Shown here: piece after piece, positions 10,448-21,489 of the stretch
Numbering within the stretch: the first letter of the stretch is position 1
How the letters are laid out: the number at the start of each line of letters is the position of its first letter
Assembly (NCBI GenBank): GCA_015501595.1
Contig: JADNRX010000300.1
Coordinates: forward strand, 1 to 64,000
From: Hymenopellis radicata
Lineage: Eukaryota > Basidiomycota > Agaricomycetes > Agaricales > Physalacriaceae
Length of the DNA stretch: 64,000 nt
Reading direction: 5' to 3'
Made by a program: the position numbers and the translations under genes
The notes under the pieces: generated by a model
Databases searched by the model: none
The model's input: the letters and a program-made list of their open reading frames with translations, nothing else
Told to the model about the DNA's origin: nothing

Positions 10448-11344
10448 AATTGAACCGTCCCTCAACCTCTGCAAGAAGTTCCTTCACCGACTCCGGCGTG
10501 AGCTCGAACACCTTGTTAATGTCACGCGATGAGTTCGAGCAGATGGTGTGTCGGCCAGGGGGTTCAGATGCTTGAAGATGTCATGCAGCTCCTCATCGTC
10601 GACAATTTTCATGGGGCGGTGACGGCGGGATGTCCACTTGACGAGAAGAAAGCGGAATTCTCCCTTGTTGTAGTTGGAAAGGATTTCGTCGATTTTGGTT
10701 TATGTGGGGGTCTTGATGTTGGCTTTGGCATCACACTCGCGAACGTGGTCCACCAAATTTGAGGTGCCCGTATCGGTAATGCTGCGAGTGTGCTTAGATT
10801 TGTGTCTAAAAATAAAGATCAGCGAAGGCAAATGATAATACAAAAGATACCCATACCTTGCGCAAATGAAAACCTGCTTGAGGCCAGTGCTCGCGGCGCT
10901 CAATAGTGACCTCGGGCAAGAAATGCTTATAGATGCGGAAGGTCCATTGTCCTTGCTTCTTCTCTGAAGAACGGATTAGAAAAATTAAGAAATAAAATGG
11001 GAACTTACTGAGTTCGCGCTGAGCCTTCCTAAGATCTGCATCTGGGGTGTCGTTGTCGTCGTCATCAGCGTCTCCCGTAGCGCCACCTGCATTCGCATTT
11101 GGCGGCTCGTCCTTGTCGGGCTCCGCCACCTTGTTCTTCTTAGGCGCCAGCTTCTTTGGCGTTTTCGTTTGCTTTTTCTTCTTGGGCTGCTGCTCCTCCT
11201 CCTCCTCACCACTGCTGTCCTTGGCTTTACGCTTCCTTTTCGCACTGGTGGCATCCTTGTCCGTATCCTTTTTCTTTTTCGTGGCGGCAGGGGCCTTGGC
11301 ACGTGTCTTGGTGGAGGCCTTTTTCTTGCCATAGCACTGCGTAG
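10448..11344 (-). pseudogene. hAT transposase copy 2, N-terminal part with BED finger
   Basis: Read on the minus strand, the first recognisable exon (about 11344-11010) encodes a Lys/Glu-rich nuclear-localisation-like region (KKKK, PKKKKQTKTPKK) and an Asp run. After an intron comes QWTFRIYKHFLPEVTIERREHWPQ and, after another, HTRSITDTGTSNLVDHVREC. That segment has the TSNLxxHxxxC signature of a BED zinc finger, which binds element ends. The next exon carries FRFLLVKWTSRRHRPMKIVDD and IFKHLNP, the usual hAT linker region, then VKELLAEVEGRFN. There is an in-frame TAA just before KIDEILSN (about 10698) and a frame change before INKVFELTPE (about 10530), so the copy is dead apart from its insertions. 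The upstream TIR of this hAT is not identifiable. Confidence 0.85.
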
Positions 11345-11448
11345 ACTAGAATAATATATCAGCTCAGAAGAACTTAAGAGTATGCGCCCAATGTCCAAGT
11401 TCAGTTCGTGTACATGGACGCGGGCCGGGAGTGGGATAAGAATAAACA

Positions 11449-11601
11449 TACTGTCCTATTTCGACCGTAAGTTCACGTCACAGGTCACAAGGCCTCCGAA
11501 TTTCCTTATCGGACACCGGAAAACGCCTCCGATCACTTATCGGGCGTGGGAAGGTCAAAAAATTCAAAATTTTGTGAACTTACGGTCGAAATACTACAGT
11601 A
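11449..11601. mobile_element. Short TA-flanked MITE (153 bp)
   Basis: Inverted ends TACTGTCCTATTTCGACCGT and ACGGTCGAAATACTACAGTA with a short GC-rich middle (TTATCGG repeats). It lies just upstream of the hAT copy 2 N-terminal exon, and belongs to the same end-family as the 385-bp MITEs but is much shorter inside. Confidence 0.85.
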
Positions 11602-12607
11602 CCTTAGAGCACACGATGAGCGAGATTCCAAGAAGCAGCGCCGTAATTATGATACCTGCAATCCAAATGAAGCATCGGAGCAGCTTGAGACCAGAAAAAA
11701 AACATGCCAAAGTCAATCTGTGCAGGTAAGCGTGCCACACACCACAACGAATGCATACCACAACGAATGCACGCCACAACGAATGCAAAGTGCTGCGTCG
11801 TTTCGAAAACAGACACGTGTGCCATCGCGAAAACAGGCAAGGAAAAAGGCTGGGGTCCAAATCCACGAGTGACAACATCCAAATACACGACGAGCGGGCT
11901 GAGTCCAGGTTCAGGCGGAGTCCACGGTGCACTCGTTGCGAAAACAAGTACAGAAATACCCGGTACGAAACTTGCAGTATAACCATGCGGGAACGAATCC
12001 TAGCGCGGTGGGGAGGAGGGAAAATATTGGTAGTGACACTGACAGAGCGGGGAGCACTTATATGCTTCCCGCTATTGAAGCTTAGATTCAAACTAGGTTT
12101 AAATCTGAGCTTCAATGGTGGTGGGCGCGAGAAACGTGCCAATTAAGGCATCTGGATCGGCGCACTAACACCATCATTCCCACCACCATCACTATCACGC
12201 TCCCTCTCTCACTGTCATCATTGCAATCTCCCTTAGTTGTCTTGACTTCGAGTCCGACGACTCCTTTGAGGACCTTGACTCCGTGTCCGGTCTTCTCCCA
12301 ACTGCTGTTTTCGTAACACCAGTTCGCCCTCTTGGCCCATGCGCCTCTGGATTTGTGGACGTGCCCGCCTATCGCTAGACCTATTTCTCTTGGATCCATT
12401 GTCGCCCTCATTGACGCCGCCGACGCCTACTACTAGCAGCTTCCTTTGCTGGCAGTCCGGATTGCCTGATCTGCTGCTGCTTCTGCTTTTTTTGGGATTT
12501 CGGTATGTCGCCTCTCTCCTGCTTGTGTTGCGCACTGCTTAGTGCTCATTTTGTAGCTGTCCATTATCATTCATCCTTGCCACTCCCCGAGTCCTTGCCA
12601 GTGCGTT
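11602..12607. other. Gene-poor spacer with small repeats
   Basis: No gene recognised. It contains three adjacent copies of a CCACAACGAATGCA unit (about 11750-11791) and an imperfect 20-bp-stem inverted repeat at 12074-12116 (ATTGAAGCTTAGATTCAAAC with its inverse, TAG loop). The last part precedes the hypothetical gene at 12608 and may hold its promoter; no TATA-like box could be chosen with confidence. Confidence 0.5.
12074..12116. repeat. Imperfect inverted repeat, about 20-bp stem, TAG loop
   Basis: ATTGAAGCTTAGATTCAAAC followed by TAG and an almost exact reverse complement. It could fold as a hairpin. No neighbouring run or promoter motif gives it a role. Confidence 0.7.
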
Positions 12608-15460
12608 TTGCATTTCCTAACTGATTCCTATATTAATATCCTTACAGTGCAGTCCCGTCCCATGCAGTCGTTCGACAGCAAAGTGGGCGCTAAATTCCCT
12701 CAGAACGATGTCTTCGTCACGTCTCCCAACATGGACATGATGTATTCGCCTCTACTCAATGCGCGCCATGTCCGTATGCGCCTATACCGGCACTTTGGGG
12801 AAGACGATCCCTTGCTTCACTCCCAGCCATATTCCGTTTTACATGGCCATCTCGCTGTTATCCCATTCCCGGCTTACAACACCAATTCCTCTCAATACAT
12901 TCTCTTCCTATCTATCGACACCTCAGTGGATTTCGTTCCCCTCCCTGCCAATTCAAATCGCCCAGTCCAGCTCCTCGGCCATGTTAAACTCGAATTGCAA
13001 CAACTGCTCGTGGGTGAAGCTGCCGCGCTTCGCAAGTGTATAGGAGCGCGACGAACGCAGGAAAGAGAGGACCATTCAGAGTCCACCGGGCTTAAGGACG
13101 ACGCCCCCATTAAAGGGTACGAGTTGCATCTGCGCCACCTTCTAGCGCGCCTCAATCTCCCAGCAAGTGCGGCCGAAGCAGCAATGGTGTTTGCCCTTGT
13201 TCAGTGTGTTATCCTGGAACTTACTGCTCAGTTCGAGTGGCTCACTACTTTCCGTAATTTCTGGCGGACTGCTAAGACTCGACGGCGTCCACTTGCAAAC
13301 ATCATTGGTGCATTAACCGACGACTTGGCAGTGGCCCAGAATTTGTTTCATGTGAGTCTTCGCCATGATTTCCTGCACATGCTCTAACATAAAATGTCCT
13401 TTTAGGCAGGAATTCCCGTCTGGCTTGTTTGGCCCTTACACAGTCTGCCTGTTGGTGACCAAACCGGGATTCGTGTCGATAAATGGGTAGATTTCGATCC
13501 CACATATGGCAGTGGGCGGTTACCATCAAGAGATTCTGTCGTTGGCATCAGGTTGGATGAACAGACCCCGCCCCATGGCGAAATATTCAACGGCCCAACT
13601 CGTAGCACCAGGTGCTACAAGGCAATGGGCGAATACATCCAGAGTCTCACCACGACGCACGTCTACGAGGACGATGACCCGCACCCACCCTTTCAGCACT
13701 CTCGGCTTCATCTTCTCCAGCAGTTGGGACATCCAAAGTGGACCGTCTCGCACAGTCTCTTCTCCTTCAAGCACACATTGTGCACAGCCCTGTAAGTCAC
13801 TGATTCTTCTTCTTATTCAACATGTTCTGATGCTTTGCTAGATAAGAAGGTTCATTCCAAAAATACGGTGCCACCAGGCAACCGCAACAAGTTCATTGAC
13901 GTGGAGGCTTCGGTGATGCCTCAGGCTCTGCCTGAATGGGCTGAGGCTTGCCGTCGCGCGGGTGAGGGCTTCGCTGTCGATGCGCGCCAGATCCCTCCGA
14001 GTGGCATCAATAATGGGTATTCTTTGCCCGATCCCAATATCATTACTGTTGTCAAGAACGATACCACCTGTACAGGCTTCTTCTCTGTCTGGCTGAAGCT
14101 ACGAATCGTCATCCTTTACCTCCTTCAGACTCCACGATACCAACCCCTTCGAACGCAACAGTGGTGGTCCCTATTGGGACTGAGTATGTTTTCATCTGAC
14201 AAGAACACGAAATTGGCCACGACGCGGCGTGAGCTTCAAGCCCTGCTCCAAAAGAATCTTAAACATGCTTCTATGGAGGTGAGTATCGGGTTTTACATTA
14301 CATAGATGCATACTAACTACTTGTCATTAGGCACTAGTGGATCTCTCGAATTTGGAAGCGGCGCCCATGGAGAGGGGTGATCTCCAGATCTCGTAACGAT
14401 GCTCTGCACAAGATCAACTTAGGCGGGAGGTTCTTTGGGAGTTGTTTGAAGTGAATTTTCGATGTGAAATGGTCCGGCTCGATCGACACTGCTATCGCTT
14501 CCTCCCATCAGACAAGGACGAGGGCGGCGATATTTCGATGGTGGCCGTGGGCGAGGCAGAGCAGGGCCAGCTGGGAGCTGAGGAACTTCTGTCGACACCC
14601 TCAGAACGCGAGATCGAGGTGTTGTCACTTGTGCGCCACTTTGATGGAGCATTTGTTCTATCAGGAAACCTTCAAGATGCGGCTGCTTCTGGATTTGTCT
14701 CGCCGTTGTCAGAAAAGCGTCAGGCAGCGTGGTGGGGTTTATATCGTGTGATGCATGGGTGGAAAGAGCCTTATGACATGCCCGACCAACTGCGAGAAAG
14801 CGGGCGAAGGCTGGAAGATGGTAAATTGGTGTCTGATGCAGTTTTATCAGAGGTCGGCGGACATCTTGCTATCATTACTGTTGTGTATTCCGTGATGTCT
14901 TCTTGCGCGCACCGTTGCTGCCTCATGAACTTTGAATTTTTCTTGTACTTTTATATATCTTGTTGTTTAAATTTTTGTGTCTTCATTTATTTAGAGAATG
15001 AAACTGTAGTTCTACTGTACTATTACACGCAAGTCTTCGCATAACGGGTAACGGGGACCTGTGAAATGAAGAGTTCGTGCTACCATAATGCGTAACAGCT
15101 AAAATTGGGCCCCAGGTAAGGCTTAAAAAGGAAATTTTTTAAGGCGACGGCTGCTGCCGCCGCTCCCGCCTGCCCATATAAGGAAATTGGACCCTGAATG
15201 AAGAGCAATGTCTGTGAAGAGTATGCGTAACGGGTAACGCCCCATGAAGACTAGGTTGTAATAGTACAGTACGCTGGTACTTTGAATTTTTCGTGAGGAA
15301 AGGTGAAGTATTGTATGCGAGTACTGTCCGAACGGATGCATACGAGTGTACAAGAATACATTAGGGTTAGTACTATTATGGAAACTTGGCTTAGTGGTTT
15401 AGGTGCCCAGATGATCTTGAAATATTTCGATGGTCAGAGGTTCAAACCAGAGGTAAGTCA
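12608..15460 (+). pseudogene. Multi-exon hypothetical protein gene, interrupted by a MITE
   Basis: The first long exon (12608-13351, start codon uncertain) ends ...DDLAVAQNLF at a GTGAGT donor. After a short intron come AGIPVWLVWPLHSLP and a long exon to about 13792, then exons at about 13848-14278 (NRNKFIDVEA, LPEWAEACRRAG, NNGYSLPDPNI, FFSVWLKLRIVILYLL) and 14400-14897 (LWELFEVNFRCEMVRLDR). A final exon, VLRWYFEFFVRKG, is cut by the 259-bp MITE at 15013-15271. My impression is that this is an uncharacterised family common in Agaricomycetes, marked by the AQxLxxAGIPVWLVxP motif, but I cannot name a function or domain. No signal peptide or membrane segment stands out. The reading is almost continuous apart from one TAA near 14396 that may lie in an intron. 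The gene immediately precedes the Plavaka remnant on the same strand. Coding status is likely; function is unknown. Confidence 0.65.
15013..15271. mobile_element. TA-flanked MITE, ends TACTGTACTATTACACGC
   Basis: 259 bp with inverted ends TACTGTACTATTACACGC/GTAATAGTACAGTA-like. It is inserted in the last exon of the hypothetical gene, between ...ETVVL and RWYFEFF. Near-identical to 20077-20334 and to the outer parts of 61359-62186. Confidence 0.88.
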
Positions 15461-15683
15461 TTTTGTACTTGAAGGCAAGTACTTGCCAGGTACTTGAGGT
15501 AAGTACTTGTCAAGTACCTGAGGCAAGTATTAGGCAAGTACTTGTAATAAGTACTTGCCTTCGAAAAGCTGTACTTGCCAGTCGTGGACCACCTGAATGA
15601 GGGCAAGTGCCGGGTGTACAGGTGCCGGATCCGGCACCACCTGGGTGATGCCGATACTTGCAAGTACTTACCACTCGTACCTC
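15445..15683. repeat. Cluster of AAGTACTTG palindromic words
   Basis: About ten exact or near copies of CAAGTACTTG in 240 bp, many as complete palindromes (GGCAAGTACTTGCC). The two edges resemble inverted GAGGTA-AGT ends, so it may be a small element built of one repeated word, like the word-rich hAT subtermini elsewhere in the window. No target duplication could be established. Confidence 0.6.
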
Positions 15684-15690
15684 TCTCTAG

Positions 15691-16141
15691 ATGGCGACGA
15701 GACGGCAGAGGACTCGGACGACGTTGAAGAGCAGGAGGATGCGATGTAGGAGGATGTTGTCAATGCAGATGTCCCTGATGAAGAGGATGCTGACGTTGAC
15801 GATGATGAGGATGCAGGAGACGTGTTTCATGAATGGTTGAAATAGGCGGAGGCCAATGAGGTTTTCGAGGCTGTGGAAGACATACCGGCACTGGGTCAAG
15901 CCGGGTCCAGGCCTGTCAATGCAGCGCGTGCGGATGAATATGCTGCTCGGGGGTCGAGCGCACTACCTCGATGATAATGATGATGACACAAACTCTGAGA
16001 GAGTCTCCGTGCCACACCCGACTGCTGGGGCTGTCATTCGCATGTCACAAACAGTCCATGAGCAGTGGGCTGAGCTGTTTGGTATGAAGATGCCAAGCGA
16101 TGTTGCGATGGATAGTAGTGGCGCTCCGGACACCGCAGATA
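15691..16141 (+). pseudogene. Plavaka-type transposase, N-terminal remnant
   Basis: An Asp/Glu-rich plus-strand frame (DGDETAEDSDDVEEQEDAM, then AEANEVFEAVEDIPALG) is broken by two TAG codons. After a frame change it continues as PHPTAGAVIRMSQTVHEQWAELF. The order, an acidic region followed by PHPTAGxVI and a W-x-x-x-F helix, matches my memory of the N-terminal part of basidiomycete Plavaka transposases, a CACTA-related cut-and-paste superfamily. It continues in frame style at 18297 after removal of the 16142-18296 insertion. The breaks make it a pseudogene. No intact zinc finger was seen upstream. Confidence 0.7.
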
Positions 16142-16531
16142 CACTTTGCAGGGGGCAAATAAAAGCAACTGCTAAATAGATAGCTAAATATATAGATAAA
16201 TTTATAATTTATCAAATAAATTACATTCTAATAAATTATATATTTTTCCTTTGCTAAATTAAGTGCATCAAACTTGTATTTCCTACTTGAACATAATAAT
16301 ATTTATATTCATCGAAATTTTAGCCCAAAAAATATTTTTTGTATATTTTAAATACAAATTTCAGAAAATATAAAAACTCTAAACTGTAAGTAGCCAAAAA
16401 TCTGGTCAATTTTTAGATTTAGACTTAAATTTTGTATATTGTAATAATTCCCTTTATGATCTGATAAAGAAATAACTAAATTTTGCCTTTGACCTCTGTG
16501 AAATAATAAATTTAGCGCTAGAAAAAATAAA

Positions 16532-16655
16532 TGGGCGCTCAGAGGATGCCCAGAGGGCACTTAGAGGGCACTTAGAGGGCACTTAGAGGGCACTCAGAGG
16601 GCACTCAGAGGATGTACTAAGGGCACTTAAAGGACATACTAAGGGCATTGTAAGG
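16532..16655. repeat. Left subterminal array of 11-bp AGAGGGCACTT repeats
   Basis: About ten tandem, partly degenerate copies of AGAGGGCACTT/AGAGGGCACTC and AAGGGCACTTA just inside the left TIR of the 16142-18296 element. Such arrays are the usual transposase-binding sites of CACTA elements. Confidence 0.85.
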
Positions 16656-17754
16656 GTGCTATGTGGGCCTTGATTGGCCCTCCTCATTACATTCTGTCCC
16701 GAACCAATCTGTGTTCTCGACATAAAACCCCTCAAAAGCAATGATCATTTCATCATATCCACACATACATACTCATACCTCCTATACCGCTTCCTCTCCG
16801 GCATATCCATTCAATCGGTACTCCCGTCGACTCCATCGAGAAGCCAGAAAAGGGTGGTATTGGCGCTCTGTCAAAGGTGTTTTCCCCCGCCGCCTCATTT
16901 TGGGACGAGAGTGGACCTGTATCCTCCGCCTATGAACGAACGGCTTGGGAAATCGAACAAAACGGAGCGCTTGTCGAAGTCACTCAGGCTGCTCCAAGTC
17001 GCAAACGTCGCTCGAACTACGCTGCTTGAAACCGTTGATCCAGCGCTAATCGATAATCCCTCCCCCACAAATTCGCTCGCCTGGCTGTGCAATTTCGCGT
17101 TTCGCATTTGGAATCAAGCCCTTCTGCAACGTGCTGTACGACTCGCACACGCGTATGCCCTGCGTAAGGCGGTTTGTTTGTTTGTTTGAGCGGGGGTGTC
17201 GGTAACCTGGTCTCAGCTCCGTCGGTCTCTTCACAACCGCCCTACTTGAAATGTAAGGCTGAGGATATAGTAGTGAACCATCAAGACAACCGTACAGAGA
17301 ACATGTGGTAAAGCCCAGCCCAGTGTCCCGAGATTTTGGCAGTTAGGAGGCCTTCGCTCAGCCACGAGCACAGCGGCGAAGGTTACTGCTCCCTTTTTGA
17401 GGATGCGGTGTGATCACTGGGATGGTGGCCGAGACAATCTATTCGGTGTGTTTTGAGTCCCTTCAAGTCGAATGCCGAGGACCGTAGGACGATGTTTGGA
17501 TAAGAGTCCGCCGTTTGGCGGGAACATTCCAGATGTCGCTTGCTATCGCGGGCTCGAGAAAGCTGTTTCGCATCTCTGTGGCCGCTTGGTGGGGGTGGCA
17601 GCAATGTCTCAACTTTTAACTGTTCGGACCGGGAGCACAGGTTCTTGCAATACCGCCAGCTGGGCAGCAATCTTGATGTTCTCCATGGGGGCGGTTGGAG
17701 CGTGATATAGGCAGCATATATGTCATCAGCGCGACTTGACTTACCCAGGCCCTC

Positions 17755-17905
17755 ACAGTGCCCTCAGTATGCTCTCTGAGTGTCCCTTGAGTACCCTTTA
17801 AGTGTCCTCTGAGTACCCTCTGAGCACCCTCTAAGTGCCCTCTGAGCACCCTCTAAGTGCCCTCTGAGCACCCTCTGAGCGCCCTCTGACACCCTCTGAG
17901 CACCC
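17755..17905. repeat. Right subterminal array, inverse of the left 11-bp array
   Basis: About twelve tandem copies of AAGTGCCCTCT/GAGCACCCTCT, the reverse complement of the array at 16532-16655, just inside the right TIR. The mirror placement supports a role in end recognition. Confidence 0.85.
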
Positions 17906-18296
17906 ATTTATTTTTTCTAGCGCTAAATTTTTTATTTAACTGAGGTCAAAGACAAAATTTAGTTATCTCTTTATCAGATCATAAAGGGAATTATTACAAT
18001 ATACAAAATTTAAGTCTAAATCTAAAAATTAACCAGATTTTTGGCTACTTACAGTTTAGAGTTTTTATATTTTCGAAAATTTGTATTTAAAATATACAAA
18101 AAATATATTTTGGTCTAAAATTTTGATGAATGTAAATATCATTATGTTCAAGTAGGAAATACAAGTTTGATGCACTTAATTTAGCAAAGGAAAAATATAT
18201 AATTTATTAGAATGTAATTTATTTGATAAATTATAAATTTATCTATATATTTAGCTATCTATTTAGCAGTTGCTTTTATTTGCCCCCTGCAAAGTG

Positions 18297-19904
18297 ATAG
18301 TGACTGGTTCAAGCCCTTTGCCTCTGAACTCGACTGGAGGGTTGTGCAGTGGATGGTTGAGCAAGGTATCGGGCACAACACATTTAATGAATTTCTGAAG
18401 ATTCTAGGAGTACGTGCTCTTTGTTTTTGTTCTCGTTCATATCTCATCATTGTGGAAGGTTAAAGACAAGCTTGAGCTGTCCTACAGCAACACTGTGGGT
18501 CTCCACAAAGTTGTCGACTCCATCCCTCGCCACGCTGGCAAATGGAAGGTCAAACATCTCTCTTTTCCCGACCGCCCCGATGAGAAGTTTATGCTTCACC
18601 ACCGTGACATCCTTGAGTCAATTCGCTCCCTCTGGGGTGATCCTGAGCTTGCCGAGCATCTTGTTTACAAGCCCAGTACCCTGTTCACTGACGAACGTGA
18701 AGATCACCGCTAGAGACCTCAACGAGTCCGACGCGAGTCAGACTCGCGACTCGCGACGTGAGTACTCACGTCCAAAAAGGGCCTGCTCAGACTCGCATCG
18801 CACTCGACTCGCAATGACTCGTGAGTATCTGCGAGTCCACTCGCGAGTCATCGCCTCGAGTCCGAGTCACCTCGGATACTCGTGAGTACTCGTGAGTCCG
18901 TACACCCAGTATTCATGCACAGCGAGCATCCCCGGGCAATGGCACGGGGACAGTCAGCTGGGTATGATGGTTGGGTGCAGGTGGTGAGAGGATGGTAGGG
19001 ATAAGGTGGTGGTGCTGGAGATGGTGTGGCGGAGGAGGGGGAAGTGGTAGTAGCGGAGCAGCTCACCCCAATGTGTCCTCGCCTCATCATCCCTCTCCTC
19101 CTCCTCATCTCTACATCCTTCTCCTCCTCCGCCACATTTCCATCATCATCGTTGGCAACAGCCATTGTAGTGGTTGCCGTCGTTGATGCCATCGTCGACC
19201 TCAGCATGTCGACCTCTGCTGCTCACAGCAGCAGCTCCGGCGTGTCCTGGTGCGCGTGTCCTGGTATGTGTGTCCCGATGCGCGTATCCCAGTGCGCATG
19301 TCCTGGTCAACGTTGTTCTCCTAGTCGACGTCGTTGTCCAGCTTGAGGTCGGGTCCGTGTGAGTGGTGCTGTCATGTCCGTGCTGCTGTCTTAAAGACAG
19401 CAGCAGCAGGCCCGGCACAAAGCCGAGGCCAGAAACACACCCTACAGCTGGCTGACAATCGTCAGCGCAGCGGGGACGACAATCATCGCTCCCCAGGTGG
19501 TCGTGGTGATGGTGAGATGTCAAGAGATACCACTCGATCAGACGCTTATGCATCGCTTCGGGACTCGGCCTGAGTCGCCGGATCTAGCAAAATTATTGCG
19601 TATAGCTCGTTTGAGCCACACCAGGGTCCGTTTGAGTTGCAAAAAATTTGTAAATTAAGATAAAATACATACCTAAATATTTGCAAGTCATCGTGTGATG
19701 ACTCGTGGTCCGCAGATGGATACTCAGACCCGCGACCAGACTCGCGAGTACGTGACTCGCGAGTCACACGAGTGCGAACACCGAGGTGCCCGAGGCGAGT
19801 CGAGTCACCAGATGACTCGGTGACTCGGTGACTCGTTGAGGTCTCTAATCACCGCCTTTACAATGAGATGTGGACGGGAAAGTGGTGAAAGTTCATTCAG
19901 GTAA
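18297..19904 (+). pseudogene. Plavaka-type transposase, second remnant
   Basis: From 18297 the frame reads SDWFKPFASELDWRVVQWMVEQG, then FNEFLKILG, an intron (about 18411-18459), and VKDKLELSYSNTVGLHKVVDSIP, FPDRPDEKFMLHHRDILESI and LVYKPSTLFTDE to 18710. After removal of the 18711-19847 insertion it continues RLYNEMWTGKW. These are characteristic of the Plavaka N-terminal third (PFASExDWRVAxW, LGLSYxNTxxLHQ, LYNEMWTGKWW). The second Trp of the normal KWW is TGA, a nonsense change. The DDE catalytic region is not found downstream, where the foldback relative at 19925 begins, so only about a third of the enzyme remains. Confidence 0.78.
18711..19847. mobile_element. Non-autonomous hAT-type element, TIR TAGAGACCTCAACGAGT, ACTCGCGAGT-word subtype
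   Basis: 1137 bp with target duplication ATCACCGC on both sides (18703-18710, 19848-19855), inserted in the Plavaka pseudogene. TIRs match those of 5467-6555, but the subterminal words are ACTCGCGAGTC rather than GATCCG. The shared core is present: GC box at about 18928, hairpin 19382-19404, CTTATGCA box at about 19538, and GGGTCCGTTTGAG at about 19625. Its closest relative is 55019-56050. Confidence 0.92.
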
Positions 19905-19924
19905 GCTTTTGATCTTCGGAATTT

Positions 19925-21489
19925 CACCCTCTGCACTAAGAATAACATGTTATCCTACTGTTGTAACAGGGCAGAACAACAAGTTATTACCTGTTAGTTG
20001 CATTAGGCCTACCTAGCTAGTACTGAGGTAGCTAGACTGCACTTTTTGTTCCCAATTGGATGGAGAGGGATATCTATACTGTACTATTACACGCAAGTCT
20101 TCGCATAACGGGTAACGGGGACCTGTGAAATGAAGAGTTCGTGCTACCATAACACGTAACAGCTAAAATTGGGCCCCAGGTAAGGCTTAAAAAGGAAATT
20201 TTTTAAGGCGGCGACTATTGCCGCCGCTCCGCCTGCCCATATAAGGAAATTGGACCCTGAATGAAGAGCAATGTCTGTGAAGAGTATGCGTAACGGGTAA
20301 TGCCTCATGAAGACTAGGTTGTAATAGTACAGTAATGGGTAGGAAGAGGGATAGGCCTATTTGGGATGGGGAAGGATGGTCCCAATTGGGATGGGATGGG
20401 GAGGGGTGATAGCAGATCAGGAATAGATTAGATATTGATGAGAAATGATCAGTGGACTCTGAGATGGGTGGGGATGCTCCTGGCTACGCAATGGTGGCGC
20501 ATTTTTGATTAGATCAGCACTGGACTGGATGGGGTGGGCAATAATGAATGCTGCTATAGGGAATGGCTGTTGGGGTGATGAAAATCTTTTTTATAGTTTT
20601 TTAAGCTGGGAATCCAATGATGTAAACCATTTTGCGATAGCTTCAAAACTGGAGGAGATATTAGGGATGCAAAAATGCGCCACACTTCTAATAGGCCTTA
20701 TACATAGCCTATGGCCTTGTGACTTTGATACCTTTTAGAGGTACTATAGAACGATATCTGATATCATTTTCAGGTCATTTCATCAAAGGGTTCAAGAGAT
20801 ATATCAGGATGACTCCTCCAGGGCTACCAGGGATATAGCATAGGATCCTGCCACTCTGGGGATCTGAGACTTTGCTACATCGTTCATAGTAATACTAAAC
20901 CTCTATTTATGATATGAAGAGTGTCCCCAATCCAGTAGTCCATGTATAGATAGGTCCTCAATGCTATTTGAAGCATTTTCGCATTTTTGCCTATTTAATA
21001 TAGTGCTACCTCTCTAAATTGTATTGGACCACCTTTAGATATTCATTTATAATGTTCTCACAAAAGGAACCATATCATTTAGTTAGGGAACCAACGTTTT
21101 GGAGGTCAATCTTCCTCCCCACCGGAGTTTTGATCAAAATTCCCACACTCTGGAGAGAGGATCGTCGACTCAATTTAACGTATCTCACATATGCTACTAC
21201 CTTCATTTCTTCTGCATAACGTATATACATGTTATATGTATGATCTCCAGGTGTCAAACCAGTAATTTAATGAAGTTATCAGATCAGGAACTCGTGCCAG
21301 ACTCTGTAGACAGGTTGAGCTACCTTTAGATAGTAATATTTCATGTTCTACTTCAAAGGGTACCCTAAAAAGTGTTCAGTTATGCTCTCAGTACTTGTTG
21401 AGCACCCTCACTCTAAGGAACAGTTAATAACACATTGTTCTGCCCTATAAGTAGAGTGGAATAATATATTATTCCTAGTACAGAGGGTG
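19925..21489. mobile_element. Relative of the foldback element, ends CACCCTCTG
   Basis: Inverted ends begin CACCCTCTGCACTAAGAATA and CACCCTCTGTACTAGGAATA. The interior (20335-21370) is collinear with one arm of the 3129-9899 foldback, including TTTTTATAGTTTTTT, GGAGGATCGTC and the final CTACCTTTAGATAGTAATA. It carries one arm rather than two, so it may be the ancestral or a collapsed form. I could not see a convincing target duplication. The 20077-20334 MITE is nested inside. Confidence 0.7.
20077..20334. mobile_element. TA-flanked MITE, TACTGTACTATTACACGC type, second copy
   Basis: 258 bp, nearly identical to 15013-15271, ending GTTGTAATAGTACAGTA. It is inserted in the left part of the 19925-21489 element. 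Confidence 0.88.

Larger units (their letters stand above)
16142..18296. mobile_element. CACTA-like non-autonomous element with about 0.5-kb TIRs and subterminal repeat arrays
   Basis: 2155 bp bounded by CACTTTGCAGGGGGC and GCCCCCTGCAAAGTG, with a 3-bp ATA duplication (16139-16141, 18297-18299). The TIRs are AT-rich and about 400 bp, and each passes into an array of an 11-bp repeat. Ends starting CACT, a 3-bp duplication and subterminal repeats are the CACTA (En/Spm) layout. The middle (about 16660-17750) holds a GC-richer segment with a plus-strand frame around 16810-17030 (GALSKVFSPAASFWDES, then EIEQNGALVEV) that I cannot assign. No recognisable transposase. It splits the Plavaka pseudogene. 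Confidence 0.8.

Noticed and set aside
16532..17905. Repeat arrays considered as CRISPR-like
   Set aside because: Repeats are contiguous 11-mers without spacers, mirrored at the two ends of a transposon in a eukaryotic genome.
19925..21489. Target-site duplication for the CACCCTCTG element
   Set aside because: Flanks CGGAATTT and CTTAGTGT do not match, so I report inverted ends only.
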